DNA from: an uncultured Draconibacterium sp.
GTDB taxonomy: Bacteria; Bacteroidota; Bacteroidia; Bacteroidales; Prolixibacteraceae
NCBI RefSeq assembly: GCF_963676815.1
Contig: NZ_OY781365.1
Location: 806,001 to 870,000, forward strand
DNA length: 64,000 bases
Reading direction: 5' to 3'
A program made the position numbers and the translations under genes. How positions within the stretch are numbered: the first letter of the stretch is position 1; each line of letters starts with the position of its first letter. Below, piece by piece: positions 37,128-45,343 of this stretch. The notes under the pieces were generated by a model. That model saw only the letters and a program-made list of their open reading frames with translations. It did not search any database and was not told where the DNA came from.

Positions 37128-37871
37128 TTAATAAAAGATTTGTTTTACTTCTTCAGTTTCCCAATCGGCTTCAAAATATACTGCAAAGGGAACATTCCCA
37201 ATGGGAATGGAGGCGTAAAATGTTTTTGTAATTTCATTTATCGTTAATTCAACTTTAAAGGCATTTGTAAGGGTATAAAATAGGATTGTATAACCTGAGT
37301 CGACGGTAATACCAGCTTGGTAATCGTAACTATAATGAAAGTCGTTCGTCCAACTTCCACATTCACTCCAGAAGGGTATAAAACTATACCATACTTTACG
37401 ATATGCTTTGGCCTTGGCAGAGGTTGTACCCGGTATATTTTTTATTTTAAAATTGAAATTGAATATTGCCATCTTTAGAATTTGCCTTGCAGAGTATGAT
37501 AATTCAATAAAATCGTTGCCTGATATTTCAATAACTTCATCAATTGAAATATCTTCGCCTGTTAACTGGTAGTTTTCTTTTTGCGGGAAAACGTAGTATT
37601 CTCCTTCTTCCACATTGTTAAAAGTAAATTCGCCGTCTGTGTTGGTATAAACTGTATCAACTATTGCTGCTTCGTTATCGCATATAATTGTATCTGGTTC
37701 ATAATTGGCATTTATAAGAAGTACCTGTATGCTATCAACATTGTTAGTATTTTCGTCTGTTGCTGTTACTTTTCCATAAATGGTACCTTCAACGTCTGAA
37801 TCATTAAATTTGTCTTCGCACGAAAATAATGTTATCGTTGCAATAATAAGTATCAACCCAATTTTCTTCAT
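37128..37871 (-). CDS. Lipoprotein with carboxypeptidase-regulatory-like domain (paralog 3)
   Basis: 247 residues. Lipoprotein signal ending at Cys18 (TLFSC). Residues ~28-120 form a CarboxypepD_reg/SdrD_B-like beta sandwich (GTIYGKVTATDENTNN, DGEFTFNNVEEGEYYVFPQK). The C-terminal ~120 residues contain paired Trp and Cys (YSFIPFWSECGSW) and end in FEADWETEEVK. Third and most divergent of three tandem paralogs (37128-39448), with 26 bases to its neighbour, so one operon. Membrane-anchored; function unknown. Confidence 0.8.
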   Translation of the reverse strand: MKKIGLILIIATITLFSCEDKFNDSDVEGTIYGKVTATDENTNNVDSIQVLLINANYEPDTIICDNEAAIVDTVYTNTDGEFTFNNVEEGEYYVFPQKENYQLTGEDISIDEVIEISGNDFIELSYSARQILKMAIFNFNFKIKNIPGTTSAKAKAYRKVWYSFIPFWSECGSWTNDFHYSYDYQAGITVDSGYTILFYTLTNAFKVELTINEITKTFYASIPIGNVPFAVYFEADWETEEVKQIFY

Positions 37872-37897
37872 CTGAAATTGCTGTTTAATGTGTATGA

Positions 37898-38665
37898 TTA
37901 ATTAATTTCTATTTTCTCTTCGGTTTCCCAATTGAACTGATAATGAAGTTTCCGATTAACAAAGGTTTCTAAGATGCCAATTCCTCCTTCAAAAGTTTTT
38001 GTTGTTTCATTATCCGATTCGATAAGTGTACATTCAACTTTAAACGTATTTGTTAGTGTATAAATCAGGTAAGTATAACCGCTATCTATCCAAATAGATT
38101 TGGCAAACCTACCTGCATCCTCAGGCTGTAGAGTCACTATATTTGTATTTATTCTGGTCCAAAGTGGAATAAAATATATCCATTCCTGACGGTACCAATT
38201 AAGTTTTCCCGAAGCATTTTCAGGGCAATTAACATAGTCTACAAATAACTCATTTAATCCCGCCGTAGTTAACACCCCTGCTGTTAATTCTAATTCAATG
38301 TAATCTTCATCCGATATTTCAAGAACATCGTTTGGTGAAATATTCTTACCTGTGAATTGATAGCCTGATTTCATTGGATAAACATAGTAGTTTCCTTCTG
38401 CTACATTAGTGAATATAAAACTACCGTCTATGGCGGTATAAACTGTATCAACAAAAGCAGCTTTGTTATTATATTCAATGGTGTCTGGTTCAAAATCGGC
38501 ATCAATAAGTAATACCATAATGCTGTCAACTTCGATATTAGAAAAGATCTCAGATCCGGAGATTGTACCGGCAATGGTGCCTTCAATGTCGAAACCAGGC
38601 TCTTGTTCTTCGCACGATGACAATCCTAAAAATAAAATAATTAGAATTTGAGTTAGCTTTTTCAT
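37898..38665 (-). CDS. Lipoprotein with carboxypeptidase-regulatory-like domain (paralog 2)
   Basis: 255 residues. Lipobox GLSSC with Cys at 18. Same plan as its neighbours: beta-sandwich module (GTIAGTISGSEIFSN, DGSFIFTNVAEGNYYVYP), then a divergent C-terminal domain ending FNWETEEKIE. Between about 38340 and 38570 its DNA is roughly 93 percent identical by eye to paralog 1, far more than the rest of the gene. It lies 36 bases downstream of paralog 1. No known partner. Confidence 0.8.
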   Translation of the reverse strand: MKKLTQILIILFLGLSSCEEQEPGFDIEGTIAGTISGSEIFSNIEVDSIMVLLIDADFEPDTIEYNNKAAFVDTVYTAIDGSFIFTNVAEGNYYVYPMKSGYQFTGKNISPNDVLEISDEDYIELELTAGVLTTAGLNELFVDYVNCPENASGKLNWYRQEWIYFIPLWTRINTNIVTLQPEDAGRFAKSIWIDSGYTYLIYTLTNTFKVECTLIESDNETTKTFEGGIGILETFVNRKLHYQFNWETEEKIEIN

Positions 38666-38701
38666 TAATGTTTGTTTTTAAAAATAAATAGTAATACTTC
38701 A

Positions 38702-39448
38702 TCAAAATTCTGTTATCACGTCGGTTTCCCAATCGTATTGATAACGTATTGCAACCGAGGGGTCCGACAAATCAATTCCGAATTCAAATGTTTTTGTCGT
38801 TTCATTACCCGATTCTGTAATTTGTAATTCACTTTTAAAATAATTTGTACGAGTAAAAATCGCCAATGTAAAACCTTTACTATACAATAGGTTTTTTACA
38901 AACATTCCTCCTCGCAAGCATTCTCGTTCTTCATGTATCCTGGTCCAAAATGGAAAAAACAACACCCATTCCGCACGGTATAGATTGAATTTCACCGATG
39001 CGCTTTCAGGGCAATTAATATAATTTAAGATAACCAATAAAGAATTCTCCATCGCTAATTCACCTGCTGTATATTCTAATTCAATGTAATCTTCACACGA
39101 TATTTCAACAACATCAGCAATTGAAATATTTTTACCTGAAAATTGATAGCCTGATTTAATTGGATAAACATAGTAGTTTCCTTCTGCTACATTAGTGAAT
39201 ATAAAACTACCATCTATGTCGGTATAAGCTGTATCAACAAAAGCAGCATTGTTATTATATTCAATGGTATCTGGTTCAAAATCCGCATCAATAAGTAGTA
39301 CCATAATGCTGTCAACTTCGATATTAGAAAAGATCTCAGTTCCTGAAATTGTTCCAACAATTGTACCTGCCAACTCTTCATTAATAAGCTTTTCACTGCA
39401 TGAAGATGTGAATACTATCAAAAGAACCAGAAATAAGTAGTGTTTCAT
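38702..39448 (-). CDS. Lipoprotein with carboxypeptidase-regulatory-like domain (paralog 1)
   Basis: 248 residues. Lipobox FTSSC with Cys near residue 17. N-terminal beta-sandwich module almost identical to paralog 2 (GTIVGTISGTEIFSN, LLIDADFEPDTIEYNN). The C-terminal part is divergent but keeps an aromatic motif (EWVLFFPFWTRIH) and ends YDWETDVITEF. First gene of the lipoprotein operon, with shared motif site C 184 bases upstream. Regulator 2 (39874-41568) lies just upstream in the same direction. Confidence 0.8.
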   Translation of the reverse strand: MKHYLFLVLLIVFTSSCSEKLINEELAGTIVGTISGTEIFSNIEVDSIMVLLIDADFEPDTIEYNNNAAFVDTAYTDIDGSFIFTNVAEGNYYVYPIKSGYQFSGKNISIADVVEISCEDYIELEYTAGELAMENSLLVILNYINCPESASVKFNLYRAEWVLFFPFWTRIHEERECLRGGMFVKNLLYSKGFTLAIFTRTNYFKSELQITESGNETTKTFEFGIDLSDPSVAIRYQYDWETDVITEF

Positions 39449-39873
39449 TTTTTTGTTTTAATAATTTATAATTATCTACAGCAATACTTTACGCATCATA
39501 TTGTAGACTAGGTTTTATTTGAAATTATATAAATAAAAAAGCAAACATATTTTAGCTTACATTTCGTGTGGAAGATTATTTCCATTTCTAAAATAGAATT
39601 TACAACAGTTTTTGAAGCATATTTGCCTCTAACAAAATCTTAACAAACGTTTTTAATAACTCAAGCTTGGCGCCAATCTTCATTACACGCACAACACCAT
39701 GGTTTTATAACTTAGATTATGATGTCAATTTTAGAGATATTCCAATTCCTCTGCGATGAAAATGATTATTTCGTAGTTCGTAAGCCTAGCTAACAAAGGA
39801 TTGCAATCGCAGATCGAAAAGTAATACAGATGGGGATAGGTATTTGGTATAAATATTATAAGTAAGCAATATT
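39449..39873. other. Intergenic region upstream of the lipoprotein operon
   Basis: 425 AT-rich bases. Contains shared motif site C (39632-39644). No terminator for regulator 2 was found. No other feature recognised. Confidence 0.6.
39632..39644 (-). promoter_or_regulatory. Shared upstream motif, site C
   Basis: Minus-strand TTGTTAAGATTTTGTT followed by AGAGG, 184 bases before lipoprotein paralog 1. It matches site B over 16 bases and is at nearly the same distance from the start codon (184 against 191). Confidence 0.5.
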
Positions 39874-41568
39874 CTAATTACTTTTTATTCCATTGATAAT
39901 AGAAATTATATTTTCATGTACATCCAATCCAATTTTCTTCCGAAGCCGGCTGCGTGCCACATCAACACTTTGCTGGCTTTTCCCGGTAACTAATGCAATT
40001 TCTTTTGATGATAGATTCATTTTTAGGAATGAGCAAAGTTTATATTCGCCTGCAGTAAGATTAGGGTAACGTTCGTTAAGCGAACTGTAAAAATTAGGAT
40101 GTACCGAAATAAAATGATTCTCAAAATCTTGCCAGTGATTGTTATTTGTATTTGCCCTCAGGTTGGAAATTAGTTTCTGTAAATCACTTTTTTTTATTTT
40201 ATCCTGTTTATTCAAATCCGACAACTGCTTCAACATTAGTTTTTGTACAGATTCTTTTTGAGTGATAACAATTGCCTTATAAGTTAAATCACGGTTCTTC
40301 TTATCAATGGCTTTATTCAATTCTTCCAGGTTCTTTTCCTTTTCGAGTTTTTCTTTATATAAACGTGCTAGATCAAGTTCTTTTCGAATACGTTCAATCC
40401 TATCATTATAATAGATAAAGCTTACAGCAATAGTAAATAAAACTAATTCAATACTAAATACGATTTGATAAAGGTAAACTTGAATTACTGAAACTGCATA
40501 TAAGCCCAATAAGATAGCGATTACTCCCCCGATAGCTAAAAATGCTGATCCGAATAATATTATTTGTTCTGTTTTCGATACTTTATTAATTAAAACTATG
40601 AACAACAATAGAATTATAACTCCATTTAATACCGATAAATAATCACTCATCGTAACAGCGAAATAAAAATCGATAGTTGAAAACAAGATAACGGCCAAAA
40701 TAATAAACCCCATTACCATAGTATATCGATAAATTAACCTTCTCCACTTTTTAACTTTTTGACTCCTTAATACCTGGTATAGAAAATAATAATATAAAAC
40801 CTGGCTTAGTAAATAACAAAAAAAGAAAAGCCTGTTAATTTCAGGAGCTTCGGGGAACCAGAACTGCTCGATATAGTCGTAGTAATAAAAGAAATACAAG
40901 CTACCAACAACAGCATATGCAAAATAACTTAAGTATAGTTTTTCACGAGTTAAAATAAAAAGTACTAAACTAAAAAGACACAAAATACTAATAACACCTG
41001 CAAAAAAGCTTTGTGCAATGTTTGTTCTCACTTGTAGCAGGTCATACTCTGTTTTTTTTACTAAATTTAATGGTGGAAGCCTATGCGAGATGTCGCTTGA
41101 ATATTTAGTATTTAAATAAATAACGGTGGTTGCTCCATCTGATTTTTCGAATAATACTTTGTCTTTAAAAAATCCCTTTTTTGTTCTAAGCTTAAAAGGT
41201 ATACTAGCGCCTCCAACATCCTTTCTCCATTTTCCATCATGATAATTTTGTTGTATCAGTTCCAATTCCGGAAAAAAACCATTAAAATGTATGTAGTAAA
41301 AATTTTGTTCTAGTTTACTATTATTAAAAATCAGTTTAAACCAATAATTCATTCCGGGAACAAGCGTTTCTCCATTATATTCAACAAAGTCTACATTAAC
41401 CATGTCTCCTACTCTATTTTTAAATGTCGAGTCTATATGTATATATTGAATAGAGTTTAGCGCTTCAGGATAAAATTCAAAAACGCTTTCACGTGCACCT
41501 GAATGTAAAGGCACGAAATTGAAAGTTAAAATCCAAATTGTAATTAAGCAATATTGTAAGTTTTTCAT
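39874..41568 (-). CDS. 7TMR-DISM sensor with LuxR-like HTH domain (regulator 2)
   Basis: 564 residues, the same length and domain order as regulator 1 at 28776-30470: signal peptide, periplasmic DISMED2-like domain (LVPGMNYWFKLIFNN, FYYIHFNGF), seven membrane helices at about 190-395, coiled coil (RKELDLARLYKEKLEKEK), and the HTH (GEYKLCSFLKMNLSSKE, GKSQQSVDVARSRLRKKIG). The recognition region differs from regulator 1 at only a few positions, so both may bind the same DNA. The sensor domains are much more divergent, so the signals may differ. It precedes the lipoprotein operon. Confidence 0.88.
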   Translation of the reverse strand: MKNLQYCLITIWILTFNFVPLHSGARESVFEFYPEALNSIQYIHIDSTFKNRVGDMVNVDFVEYNGETLVPGMNYWFKLIFNNSKLEQNFYYIHFNGFFPELELIQQNYHDGKWRKDVGGASIPFKLRTKKGFFKDKVLFEKSDGATTVIYLNTKYSSDISHRLPPLNLVKKTEYDLLQVRTNIAQSFFAGVISILCLFSLVLFILTREKLYLSYFAYAVVGSLYFFYYYDYIEQFWFPEAPEINRLFFFCYLLSQVLYYYFLYQVLRSQKVKKWRRLIYRYTMVMGFIILAVILFSTIDFYFAVTMSDYLSVLNGVIILLLFIVLINKVSKTEQIILFGSAFLAIGGVIAILLGLYAVSVIQVYLYQIVFSIELVLFTIAVSFIYYNDRIERIRKELDLARLYKEKLEKEKNLEELNKAIDKKNRDLTYKAIVITQKESVQKLMLKQLSDLNKQDKIKKSDLQKLISNLRANTNNNHWQDFENHFISVHPNFYSSLNERYPNLTAGEYKLCSFLKMNLSSKEIALVTGKSQQSVDVARSRLRKKIGLDVHENIISIINGIKSN

Positions 41569-41607
41569 TTACCTTAAAACTATAAATTACTTCTATTTTT
41601 CCATCGT

Positions 41608-41667
41608 CTATTTAAAATAAGTTATTTTTTAGTTCATTACAAAGTGTTAAGTGAAAGAACATTCAAA
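41608..41667 (-). promoter_or_regulatory. Conserved upstream block of regulator 2
   Basis: Counterpart of 30510-30569, at the same distance from the regulator start: 22 identical bases beginning CTATTTAAAATAAG, then a similar stretch with CAAAGT and GAAAGAAC. Confidence 0.55.
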
Positions 41668-41744
41668 AACTGTATTTTCAATTAGCTGAGTGTAATTTGA
41701 GTTTAATAGTTTCGTAGGAGTCGGATGTCCATTTTATGAAATGA

Positions 41745-41776
41745 AAAAGCCGAACTGCAAATGCAATTCGGCTTTT
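41745..41776 (-). terminator. Intrinsic terminator after rplQ
   Basis: AAAAGCCGAA pairs with TTCGGCTTTT, with an inner TGCA/TGCA helix. It lies 20 bases past the rplQ stop and closes the ribosomal protein operon. Confidence 0.9.
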
Positions 41777-41796
41777 CAATATGGTAAAGAAAATTA

Positions 41797-42423
41797 TTAG
41801 TCTTCTTTCTTTTCTTCGTCAGCTGATTCGTCAGCTTTAGGCTCTTCGGTTGCTTCTTCAGCATCGGCTAATGGAGCAGCTTGTGCAGCTACAGCATTTT
41901 CCTCTTTATCCATTGCGCCTTCTTCAGTATCAACTTCTACTGCAGTTTCAGCATCGGCTAAAGGTGCAGCTTGTGCAGCAACTTCAGTAGCTTTTTTAGC
42001 ACCACCACGACGTGAACGACGTTTTTTAGGTGCAGCAGCTTCTTCTTTTGCAGCCAACATAGCTTCGTTGAAGTCAACCAACTCGATGATACACATATCA
42101 GCGTTGTCGCCTAAACGGCTACCGGTTTTAAGAATACGAGTGTATCCTCCCGGACGGTCAGCAACTTTAACAGCTACTTCTCGGAACAATTCCGATACAG
42201 CATCTTTGTCTTGCAGGTAGCTAAAAACTACCCTGCGAGAGTGTGTAGTATCTTCTTTTGCCTTAGTAATCAGTGGCTCAACGTACATTCGCAATGCTTT
42301 CGCTTTTGCAACAGTAGTTGAAATTCTCTTATGCGCGATAAGTGAACTTGCCATGTTTGCCAACATCGCTTTACGATGTGGTGCTTTACGGCCTAAGTGA
42401 TTAAATTTCTTATTATGTCTCAT
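41797..42423 (-). CDS. rplQ: 50S ribosomal protein L17 with acidic C-terminal extension
   Basis: 208 residues. The first ~120 are the conserved L17 core (RHNKKFNHLGRKAPHRKAM, GGYTRILKTGSRLGD). The extension is rich in Ala, Glu and Lys and contains the segment VAAQAAPLADAE twice (about residues 148 and 182), an internal duplication. Bacteroidota L17 proteins are often extended, but the duplicated block is notable. Last gene of the operon, 6 bases after rpoA. Confidence 0.97.
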   Translation of the reverse strand: MRHNKKFNHLGRKAPHRKAMLANMASSLIAHKRISTTVAKAKALRMYVEPLITKAKEDTTHSRRVVFSYLQDKDAVSELFREVAVKVADRPGGYTRILKTGSRLGDNADMCIIELVDFNEAMLAAKEEAAAPKKRRSRRGGAKKATEVAAQAAPLADAETAVEVDTEEGAMDKEENAVAAQAAPLADAEEATEEPKADESADEEKKED

Positions 42424-42429
42424 TGCCTT

Positions 42430-43422
42430 TTACTCCTTATCAAGTTTATACTTGGAAATATCCATTCCAAAATTCAGTCCCATGTTATCTAAAAGGTCAT
42501 CCAATTCGGTTAACGATTTTTTACCAAAGTTTCTGAATTTCAGCAGGTCGTTTCTGTTGTAGGTAACCAGGTCTCCTAATGTATCTACATCCGCAGCTTT
42601 CAAACAATTCAAAGCACGAACTGAAAGATCCATATCAACCAGTTTAGTTTTCAACAACTGACGCATGTGCAGTACTTCTTCGTCAAACTCTTCGTTTGCA
42701 AATTTCTCATCCGTATCAAGAGTGATTTTTTCGTCTGAGAACAGCATGAAGTGATAGATAAGAATTTTAGCTGCTTCTTTTAATGCATCTTTTGGGTGAA
42801 CTGAACCATCGGTAGCAATATCCAGAACTAATTTTTCGTAGTCGGTTTTTTGCTCAACACGATAGTTTTCAACAGCGTATTTTACCTTTTTAATTGGTGT
42901 ATAGATCGAGTCGATCGGAATTACACCAAATTCTTCTTCAACCGGCTTGTTTTCAACAGCAGGAACGTAACCACGTCCTTTGCTGATGTTCAACTCCATT
43001 TGGATTTTTACATCCGGCTCCATTCTGCAAATTACCAACTCAGGGTTCAGTACTCTGAAACCGGTCATAAATTTGTTAATGTCGCCAGCGGTAAATTCTT
43101 CCTGTCCGCTGATTGAAATAGATACTTTTTCGCTGTCAAAATCTTCCACCTCGTTTTTAAAACGAACTTGCTTCAGATTAAGGATAATATCAGTTACATC
43201 TTCAATAACTCCTTTAATCGTAGAAAACTCATGGTCAACACCTTCAATTTTAACAGTTGTAATTGCATAGCCTTCCAACGACGATAACAGAATACGACGA
43301 AGTGCATTACCAATTGTAATACCGTATCCCGGTTCCAGGGGACGAAACTCGAATTGTCCGAACTTGTCATCGGATTCTAACATTATTACCTTGTCAGGCT
43401 TTTGGAATGCTAATATTGCCAT
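42430..43422 (-). CDS. rpoA: RNA polymerase alpha subunit
   Basis: 330 residues. N-terminal dimerisation domain (about 1-230, FEPLEPGYGITIGNALRRIL-type start) and C-terminal DNA- and activator-binding domain (about 255-320, DLSVRALNCLKAADVDTLGD), joined by an acidic linker. Placed between rpsD and rplQ as in the alpha operon. Confidence 0.99.
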   Translation of the reverse strand: MAILAFQKPDKVIMLESDDKFGQFEFRPLEPGYGITIGNALRRILLSSLEGYAITTVKIEGVDHEFSTIKGVIEDVTDIILNLKQVRFKNEVEDFDSEKVSISISGQEEFTAGDINKFMTGFRVLNPELVICRMEPDVKIQMELNISKGRGYVPAVENKPVEEEFGVIPIDSIYTPIKKVKYAVENYRVEQKTDYEKLVLDIATDGSVHPKDALKEAAKILIYHFMLFSDEKITLDTDEKFANEEFDEEVLHMRQLLKTKLVDMDLSVRALNCLKAADVDTLGDLVTYNRNDLLKFRNFGKKSLTELDDLLDNMGLNFGMDISKYKLDKE

Positions 43423-43441
43423 AATATTCTAAGTAATTTTA

Positions 43442-44050
43442 TTATTTTGAATACAACTCTACGATTAGTTGCTCTTTGATGTTTTCTGGAATTTCTTCAC
43501 GTTCCGGACGGTTCAGGAATTTTCCGGCCATTTGTGCGCCGTCCCATTCTAACCATTCGTACTGTGAGCTTCTGCGCGATTGCAATGAGCCAGTAATTTC
43601 TTCCAACGATTTTGATTTCTCGCGAACGCCGATAACGTCGCCAGATTTAACCGTGTACGATGGAATATTTACTAATTTTCCGTTAACAGTAATATGTTTG
43701 TGTGATACAAACTGACGCGCCGCAGCACGTGTTTTAGCAATACCTAAACGGAATACTACATTGTCGAGACGAGACTCTAACAACTGTAGAAGAACCTCAC
43801 CGGTAACACCTTTAGCAGCTTGTGCTTTTTTGAAAAGTGTGCGGAATTGTCTTTCTAATACACCGTAAGTATATTTTGCCTTTTGTTTCTCTTTTAACTG
43901 CTGCCCGTATTCCGAAGTTTTTCTTCTTTTCGAAGCTAAACCGTGCATCCCCGGAGGGTAGTTTTTATGTTCGAAAACTTTATCCGGTCCGAAGATAGGT
44001 TCTCCGAATTTACGAGCGATTTTAGATTTTGGTCCTCTATATCTTGCCAT
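43442..44050 (-). CDS. rpsD: 30S ribosomal protein S4
   Basis: 202 residues. The S4 RNA-binding domain is near 95-155 (LDNVVFRLGIAKTRAAARQF). S4 starts 30S assembly and often represses its own operon. The N-terminal cysteine zinc knuckle of some S4 proteins is absent. Confidence 0.99.
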   Translation of the reverse strand: MARYRGPKSKIARKFGEPIFGPDKVFEHKNYPPGMHGLASKRRKTSEYGQQLKEKQKAKYTYGVLERQFRTLFKKAQAAKGVTGEVLLQLLESRLDNVVFRLGIAKTRAAARQFVSHKHITVNGKLVNIPSYTVKSGDVIGVREKSKSLEEITGSLQSRRSSQYEWLEWDGAQMAGKFLNRPEREEIPENIKEQLIVELYSK

Positions 44051-44068
44051 TTCCTTTTCGTTTTAAAA

Positions 44069-44458
44069 TTAAACTCTACGTCTTTTAGGAGGCCTGCAAC
44101 CGTTGTGCGGAAGCGGTGTTACATCAATAATTTCAGTAACCTGGATACCGATGGTAGCCAAAGCTCTGATTGCTGATTCACGACCGTTACCAGGTCCTTT
44201 AACATATACCTTAACTTTACGTAGTCCAAGGTCATAAGCAGTTTTAGCACACTCTTCTGAAGCTACCTGGGCAGCATAAGGAGTATTCTTTTTAGAACCA
44301 CGGAATCCTTTTTTCCCAGCTGACGACCAAGAGATTACCTCTCCGTTCATGTTTGTCAGCGTAACAATAATATTGTTGAAAGACGAGTGGATATGAGCCA
44401 TACCATTGGCTTCAACAACCACTGTTCTCTTTCTACTTGATCCTGTTTTTTTTGCCAT
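44069..44458 (-). CDS. rpsK: 30S ribosomal protein S11
   Basis: 129 residues, with the S11 motifs NNIIVTLTNMNGEVISWSS and the basic C-terminus NGCRPPKRRRV. Part of the 30S platform. 12 bases after rpsM. Confidence 0.99.
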   Translation of the reverse strand: MAKKTGSSRKRTVVVEANGMAHIHSSFNNIIVTLTNMNGEVISWSSAGKKGFRGSKKNTPYAAQVASEECAKTAYDLGLRKVKVYVKGPGNGRESAIRALATIGIQVTEIIDVTPLPHNGCRPPKRRRV

Positions 44459-44470
44459 AACTCAAATTCC

Positions 44471-44848
44471 TTATTTAGTGGCCATTTTTTTGTTAGCAAC
44501 AGTTTTACGTTTACCTTTACGGGTACGTGCGTTGTTTTTTGTGCTCTGTCCGCGAACCGGTAAACCGATACGGTGACGGATACCACGATAACAACCAATA
44601 TCCATTAAACGCTTAATGTTCATCTGTACTTCAGACCTTAGCTCACCTTCTACTTTGAAGTTATCGCCGATAACTCCACGAACAGCTGCTAAGTTGTCAT
44701 CAGTCCAATCCTGTACTTTCAGGTTTCTGTCTACACCTGCTTCTTCAAGGATAGTGATGGCTCTGCTGCGGCCAATACCATAAATATAGGTAAGAGCAAC
44801 CTCACCTCTTTTATTACTTGGAATATCAACACCTACTATACGTGCCAT
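44471..44848 (-). CDS. rpsM: 30S ribosomal protein S13
   Basis: 125 residues, with GVDIPSNKRGEVALTYIYGI at the start and the GLPVRGQSTKNNARTRKGKR tail that reaches the P-site. Head of the 30S subunit. Lies between rpmJ and rpsK. Confidence 0.99.
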   Translation of the reverse strand: MARIVGVDIPSNKRGEVALTYIYGIGRSRAITILEEAGVDRNLKVQDWTDDNLAAVRGVIGDNFKVEGELRSEVQMNIKRLMDIGCYRGIRHRIGLPVRGQSTKNNARTRKGKRKTVANKKMATK

Positions 44849-44873
44849 AAAATTCTTCTTTTTAAAAGATTAA

Positions 44874-44990
44874 TTAACCCTGACGTTGTTTAAACTTAGG
44901 GTTCTTTTTATTAATCACATACAAACGTCCTTTTCTGCGAATAATCTTGCAGTCTTCTGAACGTTTTTTAACTGAAACACGAGTTTTCAT
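44874..44990 (-). CDS. rpmJ: 50S ribosomal protein L36, zinc-free form
   Basis: 38 codons plus TAA (MKTRVSVKKRSEDCKIIRRK... ending KQRQG). Only one of the usual Cys3His zinc ligands (the Cys of EDCK) remains, so this is a zinc-independent type. Located between infA and rpsM, the normal place. Confidence 0.97.
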   Translation of the reverse strand: MKTRVSVKKRSEDCKIIRRKGRLYVINKKNPKFKQRQG

Positions 44991-45021
44991 CTTAATTATT
45001 TTTTTAATTTTTTGTATCGAT

Positions 45022-45040
45022 GTCCGACTTTTGTCGGGAC
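45022..45040. other. Hairpin between infA and rpmJ
   Basis: GTCCGAC and GTCGGGAC pair around TTTT with one bulged base. On the minus strand it is preceded by TATGAAACG, the same flank as the larger palindrome at 47166-47193. Not followed by a T-run, so not a terminator. Confidence 0.6.
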
Positions 45041-45058
45041 TCGTTTCATATACAATCT

Positions 45059-45280
45059 TTAGTTTTTGTACCTAAACGTAATTCTACCTTTAGTTAAATC
45101 GTAAGGAGACATTTCAACTTTAACTTTATCCCCTGGCAAAATTTTAATATAATGCATTCTCATCTTCCCTGAAATGTGCCCTGTTATAACGTGACCATTT
45201 TCCAGTTCAACCCTGAACATAGCGTTTGATAATGCTTCTATAATTGTTCCATCTTGTTCTATGGATGGTTGTTTTGCCAT
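45059..45280 (-). CDS. infA: Translation initiation factor IF-1
   Basis: 73 residues, single S1/OB-fold domain (EALSNAMFRVELENGHVITG, RMHYIKILPGDKVKVE). Binds the 30S A-site during initiation. It follows secY directly; no map or adk gene lies between. Confidence 0.99.
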   Translation of the reverse strand: MAKQPSIEQDGTIIEALSNAMFRVELENGHVITGHISGKMRMHYIKILPGDKVKVEMSPYDLTKGRITFRYKN

Positions 45281-45343
45281 AAAATTCTCTTTTAAATTTT
45301 TTTGAATTAAGTTTTTTCTAAATAATCTCTTTTACAATTTGTC

